DNA of 64,000 nucleotides from Peptoniphilus sp. KCTC 25270 (GTDB lineage Bacteria > Bacillota > Clostridia > Tissierellales > Peptoniphilaceae), in assembly GCF_021012875.1 (NCBI RefSeq), contig NZ_JAJMZJ010000001.1, forward strand, positions 620,001 through 684,000, read 5' to 3'. Each line of letters starts with the position of its first letter. Within the stretch, counting starts at the first letter, position 1. Under the pieces are notes generated by a model. That model did no database searches. It saw only the letters and a program-made list of their open reading frames with translations, and was not told the origin of the DNA. A program made the position numbers and the translations under genes. Below are positions 8,237 to 14,875 of this stretch, piece after piece.

Positions 8237-8837
8237 AATTATTCCCCCTTATGGGTACAACATGGGTATCATATTTACTATAATAAATCCTTACTTTAGT
8301 GGCAGCATATTCCTTCCCTTTATCCACATAATACCCAATAACTTTTCCTACATTCACTTCTTCAGTTATCTTATCTTTATTCTTCCCACTTTTATACACT
8401 ATACCTTTCCCATGATATTCATATATTATTTTTTGTGCCTCTTCTTCTGAAATAATGAGTCTAGCTTGCGGTCCCCAACCTCTATTTCTTCTTGATTCAA
8501 GATAGTTATTATATTGGTTGGTGCCTTTATAATGCTTTTCATAATGTTCATGGTTTAAATTTAATTTAATTTCTCCATTTTTTACTCTTCCTAATATTTC
8601 TATTGCAGATGAATATTGGGTTAGTTTTCTTACGTCTCGTTTTTCTTCAACATTTCCCTCTACATACTCCTTATGCCATTCCCTATAAGTCATTCCCGCA
8701 GGAACCTTATACGCTTTCCCATCACTATCCCTAGCGGCCCTAGTTCCTTCTTTGTCTTTTCTATAGACAATCGTCGCAGATCTACATCTAGGATGAAGTG
8801 GCGGATAATTAAGACCGGGAACGGCTCTTATGGTTTG
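8229..8837 (-). pseudogene. C-terminal fragment of a phage minor head protein with a polymorphic toxin type 50-like tail
   Basis: The open frame runs from just after a TAG at 8838-8840 to 8229. The first part (LNYPPLHPRCRS, then a YRKDKEG segment and AYKVPAGMTYREWHKE) is the usual C-terminal end of Mu gpF-like head morphogenesis proteins with the P-L-HP-CRS zinc-like motif. The rest (about 110 residues, with GTNQYNNYLESRRNRGWGPQ, ISEEEAQKIIYEYHGKG, VIGYYVDKGKEYAATKVRIYY and TH.VPIRG) resembles the polymorphic toxin type 50 domain sometimes attached to phage minor head proteins. The N-terminal several hundred residues are missing. An ATG at 8693 could still start a 154-residue toxin-like protein without the head domain. 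Confidence 0.7.
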
Positions 8838-8858
8838 CTAATAACATCCTTTTATATA

Positions 8859-8877
8859 AAAAGCACCTTAATAACTT
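8859..8877. repeat. 19-bp direct repeat, copy 2 (terminator arm)
   Basis: Same 19-bp sequence and orientation as the copy at 7996-8014. Here it is one arm of the terminator of the lipoprotein gene. Confidence 0.85.
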
Positions 8878-8897
8878 TTCATTATTAAGGTGCTTTT
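8859..8897 (-). terminator. Bidirectional terminator after the lipoprotein gene
   Basis: A perfect 14-bp stem AAGCACCTTAATAA/TTATTAAGGTGCTT (8861-8874 with 8882-8895) has a 7-nt loop. T runs follow on both strands. Confidence 0.88.
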
Positions 8898-8906
8898 TTG
8901 TATTTT

Positions 8907-9155
8907 TTATTCTATAGGGACTGTTGACATTACCACATTTACTGAACTCACTAGATAGGTATTGCCATCCATTGTTATTTGAAGTTGTTCTCCTTCGTAG
9001 TCGGTCCAACTATCTACTTTTCCTTCTACAATTCTCCCGTCTGGCAATTTAATTTGTGCATAGTTAAAAGTATAGGTAAAATCAAATTCTTTTTTATTTC
9101 CACATCCTGCCATAATAAGCATGATGGAAAGTAGCAATACGGCAATTTTTTTCAT
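8907..9155 (-). CDS. Small lipoprotein of probable prophage origin
   Basis: This 82-residue protein starts with a classic lipoprotein signal peptide: MKK, a hydrophobic stretch, and a lipobox LIMAGC with C18 as the lipid site, so the mature part should be anchored outside the membrane. The mature region (YTFNYAQIKLPDGRIVEGKV, then EGEQLQITMDGNTYLV) is a short beta-rich segment that I associate with small phage-encoded proteins; this is a weak recollection. It has its own terminator. Prophage lipoproteins sometimes block superinfection, but nothing in the sequence proves that here. The upstream gene at 9167 ends 11 nt before it. Confidence 0.7.
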   Translation of the reverse strand: MKKIAVLLLSIMLIMAGCGNKKEFDFTYTFNYAQIKLPDGRIVEGKVDSWTDYEGEQLQITMDGNTYLVSSVNVVMSTVPIE

Positions 9156-9166
9156 TTTTCTTCCCT

Positions 9167-9649
9167 TTATCTTTCTCTTCTCTTTTTTGCAAATAGAAAA
9201 AGTTCTTCCGATGTATATTTTTGTTGTAAGGTAGAGATGTATTGCAAAGCTTTTCTACCGGACCAGTCTTTCATCTGAGAAATATTTCCGATAAATTCTT
9301 CTCCCTCTTCTTTTGGCAAAAATGTTTTGTGCGTTCCGTGAATGGTATTGTCTTCAATATCTGCCAAAATAATTTCTATAGGAAAATCTCCTTCTTTCCA
9401 TGGTTCTAGTTCTTCTTCTGATATTTCTCCACGGAAAAAGACGGTTTCATAAAGAGGTTGATCCACAAAACGCCACAAGATTGTTAAAACGCCTTGAGAA
9501 GGAACCCATGCAAAATCTTCTAATCCTTTTTCAATGCTTTCTACTTCTTCTTTGGTTGGATTCTTTAGCAAAATCAGCAATTCTCCACCACGTTCTGTGA
9601 TTTGAAATTTTGATCCTTCGTTTTTATATTTCCCTTCAATTTTGTTCAT
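9167..9649 (-). CDS. Uncharacterised 160-residue protein
   Basis: I do not recognise this family. It is a soluble, acidic protein with no signal peptide or membrane segment. The N-terminal half alternates charged and beta-type segments (KFQITERGGELLILLKN), the middle has tryptophans in WVPSQGVLTILWRF and EPWKEGDF, and the C-terminus is helical and basic (LFLFAKKRRER). The frame is intact, with an AAGGAAAG-like site before the ATG. It lies 11 nt upstream of the prophage-type lipoprotein gene and downstream of the rpmF terminator, so it may belong to the mobile segment or to its edge. Confidence 0.6.
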   Translation of the reverse strand: MNKIEGKYKNEGSKFQITERGGELLILLKNPTKEEVESIEKGLEDFAWVPSQGVLTILWRFVDQPLYETVFFRGEISEEELEPWKEGDFPIEIILADIEDNTIHGTHKTFLPKEEGEEFIGNISQMKDWSGRKALQYISTLQQKYTSEELFLFAKKRRER

Positions 9650-9668
9650 TTTTTCTGCCTTCTTTCCT

Positions 9669-9707
9669 TAAAAAAATAAACCTCCCTGGCATGCCAGAAA
9701 GGTTTAT
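9669..9707 (-). terminator. Terminator after rpmF
   Basis: The outer stem ATAAACCT/AGGTTTAT (9676-9683 with 9700-9707) and the inner palindrome CTGGCATGCCAG form a strong hairpin, followed on the minus strand by a T run. It starts 6 nt after the rpmF stop. Confidence 0.88.
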
Positions 9708-9713
9708 CATTCA

Positions 9714-9893
9714 TCAGTCAACAGCGATTACTTCTCTTCCATCATAGTATCCGCAAGATGGGCAGATACGATGTGGCATCTTTGTTTCATGACAGTTAGG
9801 ACATTCAACGATAGTCGTCTTATTTAAACGATAAGAAGATGCACGTCTTTTGTTCTTTCTTTGTTTTGATGTTTTTCTCTTAGGTACGGCCAT
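9714..9893 (-). CDS. rpmF: 50S ribosomal protein L32
   Basis: This 59-residue protein starts MAVPKRKTSKQRKNKRRAS, the standard L32 N-terminus. It carries two CxxC pairs, CPNC at 31-34 and CPSC at 44-47, so it is the zinc-binding form. The ATG at 9893 follows AGGAGG with good spacing. It lies 12 nt after the yceD stop, the usual yceD-rpmF pair, and is followed by a strong terminator. Confidence 0.97.
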   Translation of the reverse strand: MAVPKRKTSKQRKNKRRASSYRLNKTTIVECPNCHETKMPHRICPSCGYYDGREVIAVD

Positions 9894-9905
9894 TCTTACA
9901 CCTCC

Positions 9906-10436
9906 TTATTTTTCGGTAAATAGCTCTTTTAGTATTTCAAATTGGTTGCCAGACTCTTCTTGTTCACAGTCACATGTTCCGTGATTTAAGTCTTGGCCAC
10001 ATTGAGGACATAGACCTTTACACTCTTCTTTGCAAAGAGACTTTTGTGGGATGGAAGAAATAATTTGAGAGAATAGCAAATCTTCCAGTTGGAATCTTTT
10101 TAATTCTTCCACATAGTAGATATCATCGATATCGGTTTCTTCTTCCTCTTCCAATTCTACTCCTTCACGGATGGTAAAATGGGAAGTATCTTCCACTTTT
10201 TCAGTTACAGGTATTAAGCATCGACTACAATTTGTCTCTACTTCATACTCTAAATACAAGTCTAGTTCTAGGTCATCTTCGACTTTGTAAAGATCTACCT
10301 CGTAATATACCGGATATGTGATTTTTAATCCTTGCATATCATAAGGATTTTCCATCTCTTCCAGTTCCCCTGTCCATGATTCTTGGAACAAATCACTTTC
10401 GAGGAATGTAGACATTCGATTGTTCAAAGTGACCAC
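9906..10436 (-). CDS. yceD: YceD/DUF177 family protein
   Basis: This 176-residue protein is of the DUF177 (YceD) type, almost always encoded before rpmF and linked with 23S rRNA accumulation. Visible features are a CSRC motif (near 68-71) within ETNCSRCLIPV, an acidic central block with EEEEETDIDD, and a C-terminal cysteine cluster CKEECKGLCPQCGQ plus CDCE, probably a zinc site. The gene order matches the family. A biochemical role is not settled. Confidence 0.9.
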   Translation of the reverse strand: MVTLNNRMSTFLESDLFQESWTGELEEMENPYDMQGLKITYPVYYEVDLYKVEDDLELDLYLEYEVETNCSRCLIPVTEKVEDTSHFTIREGVELEEEEETDIDDIYYVEELKRFQLEDLLFSQIISSIPQKSLCKEECKGLCPQCGQDLNHGTCDCEQEESGNQFEILKELFTEK

Positions 10437-10488
10437 CTCTCAAAAAAGCATTGCAAGTTATTATATTATAAATACAGCGTTCTGTCAA

Positions 10489-11685
10489 CTATTTAGCGAT
10501 TAAACGTTGTGTTTCTTTTGCAATTTTTAATTCTTCGTTTGTTGGAATTACTAGCAATTTAATGGCTGAATCTTCTGTACTGAAAATTGCTTCTTTCCCA
10601 CGAACGTTGTTCTTCTCATCGTCTACTTTAATACCAAATGCTTTTAATCCTTTGGCTACATTTTCTCTTGTTGTAATAGAGTTTTCGCCTACACCAGCTG
10701 TGAAGATGATTCCGTCACAGTGATCCATTTCAGATAAGAATGCTCCGATGTATTTGCGTACGCGGTTTTCGAAGATATCCAAAGCCAATTGTGCTCTGTC
10801 GTTTCCTTCTTTAGCTGCTACTTCTAAATCTCTGAAGTCGCTGCTTACGCCACTGATTCCCAATACACCACTTTTTTTGTTTAATACATTTGACATTTCT
10901 TCTGTAGATAAGTTTTCTTTTTCCATAATGAATGGAATGATTGCTGGATCAATATCTCCAGAACGAGTTCCCATTGCCAAACCTTCCAATGGAGTGAATC
11001 CCATAGTTGTATCGTAGCATTTTCCACCTACGATAGCAGAAATACTAGATCCGTTTCCTAAGTGACAAGTTACCAAGTTTACTTCAGAAAGATCTTTGCC
11101 TAAGATTTCAGCGGCTCTTTCTGTAATGTATTGATGGCTTGTTCCGTGGAATCCAAATCTACGAACTTTATATTTTTCATAATATTCATATGGTAGTGGA
11201 TAAATATGATTTACCGCTGGGATGGTTTGATGGAATGCTGTATCAAATACGGCTACCATTGGTACTTCTGGTAAAATTTCTTTGATTGCATCGATACCCA
11301 TAATGTTTGGTGGATTGTGCAATGGAGCGATTTCTACGTTGTCGTTAATGGCTTTCATTACAGCGTCATCAATGACTACAGATTCAGCAAAGTCTTCGCC
11401 ACCATGTACTACACGGTGTCCTACAGCATTGATTTCGCTTAAATCTGCTACAGCACCATATTCTTTATGAGCGATAGAATCCAATACGATTTTTAACGCT
11501 GCTTTATGGTCATCCATAGTATCTTCGATTACAACTTCTTCTTTTCCCGTAGTTTCATGTTTTACTCTAGCGCCTTCAATACCAATTCTTTCTGCCAAAC
11601 CTTTTGCTAAAATTGATTCGTCTTCCATATTAATTAATTGGTATTTTAATGAAGAACTACCACAGTTAATAACTAAAATATTCAT
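10489..11685 (-). CDS. ackA: Acetate kinase
   Basis: AckA makes ATP from acetyl phosphate and ADP, the last step of acetate fermentation. The start chosen is the ATG at 11685 (MNILVINCGSSSLKYQL): AGGAGG lies 6 nt before it, while an upstream ATG in the same frame touches the SD. This gives 398 residues, the family norm, rather than the longer open frame. Motifs include NCGSSSLK (phosphate 1), GHRVVHGG, HLGNGSS (phosphate 2) and GENS near the C-terminus. A TATAAT with a TTGTTT at 16 bp lies upstream. No pta gene is next to it. Confidence 0.97.
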   Translation of the reverse strand: MNILVINCGSSSLKYQLINMEDESILAKGLAERIGIEGARVKHETTGKEEVVIEDTMDDHKAALKIVLDSIAHKEYGAVADLSEINAVGHRVVHGGEDFAESVVIDDAVMKAINDNVEIAPLHNPPNIMGIDAIKEILPEVPMVAVFDTAFHQTIPAVNHIYPLPYEYYEKYKVRRFGFHGTSHQYITERAAEILGKDLSEVNLVTCHLGNGSSISAIVGGKCYDTTMGFTPLEGLAMGTRSGDIDPAIIPFIMEKENLSTEEMSNVLNKKSGVLGISGVSSDFRDLEVAAKEGNDRAQLALDIFENRVRKYIGAFLSEMDHCDGIIFTAGVGENSITTRENVAKGLKAFGIKVDDEKNNVRGKEAIFSTEDSAIKLLVIPTNEELKIAKETQRLIAK

Positions 11686-11724
11686 ATTCATCCTCCTAAT
11701 CATCTTGTTCAAATTACCTATGAT

Positions 11725-11752
11725 ATTATACCATATCTGAACAAAGAAACAA
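11725..11752 (-). promoter_or_regulatory. Promoter for ackA
   Basis: On the minus strand TTGTTT (11747-11752) and TATAAT (11725-11730) are 16 bp apart, about 40 bp upstream of the ackA ATG. Confidence 0.65.
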
Positions 11753-11817
11753 CGAAAAATAGGGAAATTCCCTTTACTTTCGATTATTTTTTCGATATAT
11801 TCACTTAGAGGTGAATT

Positions 11818-12975
11818 ATGAAAGTTACAGGATTGATTGCAGAATTTAACCCTCTCCATAGAGGACATGAATATATTATAAAAAAAGCCAAAGAAAACGC
11901 CGACGTTCTGATCGTTGTCTTAAGTGGCTCTTTTACCCAACGAGGGGAACCCGTTGTTGTAAATAAATTCGATCGAGCCAAAGATGCCATTTCTGCCGGG
12001 GCGGATTTGGTGATTGCCCACCCCGTTTATACGGCAACTTCTTTTGGCGATTTTTTTGCTGAGGGAGGAATTTCTACTTTATTAAAGTGCCCCAACGTAT
12101 CAAAAATTGTTTGTGGTGGAGAAATTTCTGATCTAAATCTTTTGGAATCTTCCTTAAAGATTTTGGAATCCTCGGATTTCTTTCCCCATTTTGTTCAACC
12201 TTTTTTGGATTCTGGAGAAAGTTATTCCACTTCCTATCGAAAAGCTTTAGAAAAGAAGAATCCCGAATTCTCGAAACTTTTCCAATCCAATATGATTTTG
12301 GCTATGGGATATGGAAAAGCTCTCTATAAGAGAAATGCTTTACATCTTTTGGAAATCATTCCTCGTATTGATTCTTGGAAGGAAGAAACTCTTGTGAGCG
12401 CTTCGGAAATACGAAAAAATTTTAATAAGAACCCAGGAAATTTCTCTCGTTTTTGCGTTGGAAAGCCGCCTCAGTACTCCCTTGAAAATCTAATGGAAAC
12501 TCTTTATTCTTTCTCCCGCTTCCATTTTTTCATGCATCCTATTTCTTTGCATTCCTATGATGGATACGAAATCGGAATAGAGAATCGTCTTATGGACGGA
12601 TTTTCTCGTTGGAATTCTTATGATTCCTTTCGAAAAAATATTCCTACCAAACGCTATTCTCTTCCAAGAATTCAGCGCTTGATTCTTCATTCCCTCTTGA
12701 ACTTAAACCATGACTCTATTCAGGATTCCATTCAAAACCAAAGAGTTTTTCAAGTATTGGCTTTTAATGAACAAGGGCAAAGATATTTGAAAATAGCAAG
12801 AAATTCTGATGTAACATTCCTTACCAACTTCAAATCCATGCATCAACTTCCACCAGAACAAAAAAAATATTTAGAAAAAGAAAAACAAAGCTCAGATTTA
12901 TGGGCTTTGTTGACCAATCATTCCATAAATTTGGATTTTAAGACTTCCATTTCCCCCCAAAAAAACACCCCGTGA
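11818..12975 (+). CDS. tmcAL: tRNA(Met) cytidine acetate ligase TmcAL (YlbM)
   Basis: TmcAL acetylates the wobble cytidine of elongator tRNA(Met) to ac4C using acetate and ATP. The N-terminus is a nucleotidyltransferase fold with VTGLIAEFNPLHRGHEYII (residues 3-21; the HxGH-type motif is HRGH) and later GSFTQRGEPVVVNKF. The length, 385, is slightly short of the usual 390-400. The ATG follows AGAGGTG. It is divergent from ackA with a 132-nt gap, an attractive pairing because both concern acetate, but that link is inference. A strong terminator follows 80 nt later. Confidence 0.93.
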   Translation: MKVTGLIAEFNPLHRGHEYIIKKAKENADVLIVVLSGSFTQRGEPVVVNKFDRAKDAISAGADLVIAHPVYTATSFGDFFAEGGISTLLKCPNVSKIVCGGEISDLNLLESSLKILESSDFFPHFVQPFLDSGESYSTSYRKALEKKNPEFSKLFQSNMILAMGYGKALYKRNALHLLEIIPRIDSWKEETLVSASEIRKNFNKNPGNFSRFCVGKPPQYSLENLMETLYSFSRFHFFMHPISLHSYDGYEIGIENRLMDGFSRWNSYDSFRKNIPTKRYSLPRIQRLILHSLLNLNHDSIQDSIQNQRVFQVLAFNEQGQRYLKIARNSDVTFLTNFKSMHQLPPEQKKYLEKEKQSSDLWALLTNHSINLDFKTSISPQKNTP

Positions 12976-13050
12976 TTATTACTATAAAATTATTTTTATT
13001 TCTAAACAATTAAATATTTTCCTAAATAAAAGATTTCAAAAAAATATTTC

Positions 13051-13098
13051 AAAAAGGCTCTATATCTATGGATTCACTTTATAGATATAGAGCCTTTT
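13051..13098 (+). terminator. Terminator after tmcAL
   Basis: A 14-bp stem GGCTCTATATCTAT/ATAGATATAGAGCC (13056-13069 with 13081-13094) has an 11-nt loop and is followed by TTTT. It also works on the other strand. Confidence 0.9.
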
Positions 13099-13132
13099 AA
13101 TTAATTAAATTGTAATTTCTTGTTATATTAGG

Positions 13133-13161
13133 TTGATATATATATATACATATGATAATAT
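13133..13161 (+). promoter_or_regulatory. Promoter of the secreted-peptide cassette
   Basis: TTGATA (13133-13138) and TAATAT (13156-13161) are 17 bp apart. The spacer is an alternating TA tract. The -10 overlaps the left edge of the 38-bp palindrome. Confidence 0.6.
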
Positions 13162-13194
13162 ATCCTCAAGAAATCGATTTCTTGAGGATATATT
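13157..13194. promoter_or_regulatory. Perfect 38-bp palindrome over the -10 region (candidate operator)
   Basis: Two 19-nt half-sites, AATATATCCTCAAGAAATC and its exact reverse complement, meet at 13175/13176 with no spacer. There is no T run after it, so it is not a normal terminator. Because it overlaps the -10 and start region, a dimeric repressor site is the simplest reading. In RNA only part of it would be present if transcription starts near 13168. Confidence 0.7.
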
Positions 13195-13221
13195 GCTTGA
13201 ATTCTTGTAGTAGGAAAAAAT

Positions 13222-13647
13222 ATGAAAAAGTTTTTATGTGTTTTATTGGCCGTTTTGCTTACTTCACAATTCCTGTGTTCATCAATCGCTCAGGCTAAAT
13301 CTCTAGAGGAAATGAACAACGAACAAGTTTATATTAGTAAATATGGAAACTATTATACAGAGAATGAAATCCAATCTATGTCTGAAAAAGAAATAAATGA
13401 ATTACAAATAGAACCTCTAGCAGTAGGGGCCGTAGCAATTTTCTTTCTAGGAGTTATTGTGGGGTACGTTGGTGATGGAGTTATTACATACAAAACTGGC
13501 AAAGCTCCCGGCCAATGGATTGCATTAGGTTTGAAGAACATAGAAAATAAAATAAAAAGAAAGCCTAATGGAGTGAAAAGAATTGTCGTTTATAATGATG
13601 GTAGAGTAGCATATTGTTATTCTGGGGGGTGTCAAGTATCATGGTAA
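13222..13647 (+). CDS. Small secreted protein of unknown function (bacteriocin-like layout)
   Basis: This 141-residue protein is not recognised. Residues 1-25 are a signal peptide (MKK, hydrophobic core, SIAQA before K26). The mature part has an acidic, helical stretch (26-62), one hydrophobic segment with glycine spacing (about 66-88, ending GYVGDGVITY), a basic segment KIKRKPNGVKR (110-120) and a C-terminal CYSGGC with C132 and C137 that could form a disulfide. A GTAGGA site precedes the ATG. Its stop overlaps the start of a 31-residue hydrophobic peptide gene. A secreted membrane-active peptide is possible, but a simple membrane-anchored surface protein cannot be excluded. Confidence 0.7.
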   Translation: MKKFLCVLLAVLLTSQFLCSSIAQAKSLEEMNNEQVYISKYGNYYTENEIQSMSEKEINELQIEPLAVGAVAIFFLGVIVGYVGDGVITYKTGKAPGQWIALGLKNIENKIKRKPNGVKRIVVYNDGRVAYCYSGGCQVSW

Positions 13648-13736
13648 ATAGAAATTTACGTTTCTTATTGATTTTTGTATCAGGAATTTTGGTCGGTTTG
13701 GTTATATCCTATCTTTTTGGGAATTTTCTCGTCTAA
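13641..13736 (+). CDS. 31-residue hydrophobic peptide, translationally coupled
   Basis: The ATG at 13641 overlaps the end of the preceding gene by 7 nt (ATGGTAA holds both the start and the upstream stop). A GGGGGG run lies 11 nt before it. The product starts MVNRNLRFLL and is one transmembrane helix with GILVG spacing and a positive N-terminus. Such peptides next to a secreted peptide often act as immunity or accessory parts; this is inference from layout. It is short, so a chance frame is possible, but the coupling and the helix quality favour a real gene. Confidence 0.5.
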   Translation: MVNRNLRFLLIFVSGILVGLVISYLFGNFLV

Positions 13737-13912
13737 ATTTTTGTATAGTTTAAACATTGAACCTTTCTTATTATAAAATAAAAACGCGTTTTTTCATGCG
13801 TTGAATTTGAGAATATTATTATACAAACTCCTTGAAAAACAAAACTCTTTTTTATGAGATTTTTAACCAACCCTATTTATTCCCTTTCATTATTACAACT
13901 TCCATTTTCCCG
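13737..13912. other. Intergenic stretch with no recognised gene
   Basis: AT-rich sequence between the peptide cassette and the terminator at 13913. It has a weak hairpin AACGC/GCGTT near 13783-13802 that could be a poor terminator for the cassette. No convincing coding frame or RNA gene was seen. Confidence 0.4.
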
Positions 13913-13948
13913 CAAAAAAACTCAGGTCTATAAGCCTGAGTTTTTTTT
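13913..13948 (-). terminator. Bidirectional terminator between the peptide cassette and the coaD operon
   Basis: The stem CTCAGG/CCTGAG (13921-13926 with 13935-13940) is flanked by A7 and T8 runs, so it can end transcription from both sides. It abuts the stop of the 13951 gene. Confidence 0.85.
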
Positions 13949-13950
13949 AT

Positions 13951-14400
13951 TTATTCGTTTCTTAATTCTTGGCGATTTGCGTTTATGGTTTTAATCAAAT
14001 CAGACAATTGAACTTGTGTTTCTTCCAATAAACCATCGACATATTCACGAGAAGACTTACGAATCTGTGTGCTTTCTTCTTCTGCACGATCCATCATTTC
14101 TTTCGCTTTTTCTTGAGCTAAAATAACCAATTCGTCTTCATCTACTAATTTTTGTGCTTCCATATGGGCTGCTTGGACAATTTGTTTTGCTTGCATATTG
14201 GCATCTTCTAAGATTTCATTTTCTTTTGCTACAATATTTTGCGCATTGGAAACGTCTTGAGGAATTTGGTTTTTCAATTGGTCCAAAATATGCATTACTT
14301 CTTCTTTGTCCACCATAACTTTTCCTGTTAAAGGAATGGTATTGCTAACTTCCAACATATCCTCTAAATCTTCAATCAATCGAATTACATCCATCGTCAT
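13951..14400 (-). CDS. Coiled-coil protein resembling H+-ATPase subunit H / DivIVA-type proteins
   Basis: This 149-residue, soluble, mostly helical protein carries a long heptad region (about 60-145) rich in A, E, K and Q, with repeats of the A-x-x-E-A-x-x type (NAQNIVAKENEILEDANMQA). It has no membrane segment. Proteins like this are commonly annotated as ATPase or V-type H+-ATPase subunit H-like and are often encoded after coaD in clostridia. It overlaps coaD by 29 nt. The function is unknown; a scaffold or septum-linked role would be inference. Confidence 0.75.
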   Translation of the reverse strand: MTMDVIRLIEDLEDMLEVSNTIPLTGKVMVDKEEVMHILDQLKNQIPQDVSNAQNIVAKENEILEDANMQAKQIVQAAHMEAQKLVDEDELVILAQEKAKEMMDRAEEESTQIRKSSREYVDGLLEETQVQLSDLIKTINANRQELRNE

Positions 14401-14875
14401 TTCCTCCCAATTTTTCTTTTAATGCTTCACCTACAATATCCGGAACAAACATCGTTGTATCTCCGTCAAATGTTGCTACCTCTTTTGCCAAAGTGGAACT
14501 TACAAAAAAATGTTGGCTTGAAGACAATAAGAATAAGGTTTCAAGTCCAGTTCCATATTCTCGATTTGCCATAGCTAACATATATTCACTTTCATAATCG
14601 GTGGCAGATCGCAATCCGCGAACAATCGTTTTGCAATTTCTCTTTTGAGCGTAGTCTACCAAAAGGCCTTCATAACTATCGATTTCAATGGATTCTTCCT
14701 CTTTTAGAACCTTTTCTAACAAGTCCATACGCTCTTCTACAGAAAACAAACCTTTTTTATTTTTATTTTTTAATACCACAACTATAACCTCGCCAAAGAT
14801 TTCCTTGGCTCTATGTATGATATCCAAATGACCATGTGTTACTGGGTCAAAACTCCCAGCATAAATTACTTTCAT
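14372..14875 (-). CDS. coaD: Pantetheine-phosphate adenylyltransferase
   Basis: CoaD makes dephospho-CoA from 4'-phosphopantetheine and ATP, the fourth step of CoA synthesis. The start is the ATG at 14875 (MKVIYAGSFDPVTHGHLDII), with GAGGAGAG before it; the longer open frame has no family support upstream. This gives 167 residues. The T/HxGH nucleotide motif is THGH at 14-17 and the second signature is LSSSQHFFVSSTLAKEVA (about 120-137). The start overlaps the rsmD stop by 4 nt (ATGA). Confidence 0.96.
   Translation of the reverse strand: MKVIYAGSFDPVTHGHLDIIHRAKEIFGEVIVVVLKNKNKKGLFSVEERMDLLEKVLKEEESIEIDSYEGLLVDYAQKRNCKTIVRGLRSATDYESEYMLAMANREYGTGLETLFLLSSSQHFFVSSTLAKEVATFDGDTTMFVPDIVGEALKEKLGGNDDGCNSID

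Noticed and set aside
11773-11801. TTTACT-17-TATATT as a promoter for tmcAL
   Set aside because: Spacing is ideal but transcription would begin inside the SD at about 11808, leaving almost no leader; the match may be chance in AT-rich DNA.
13056-13194. The palindrome at 13157-13194 as a second terminator of tmcAL
   Set aside because: It has no T run after it and sits over a promoter; the true terminator is the hairpin at 13056-13094.
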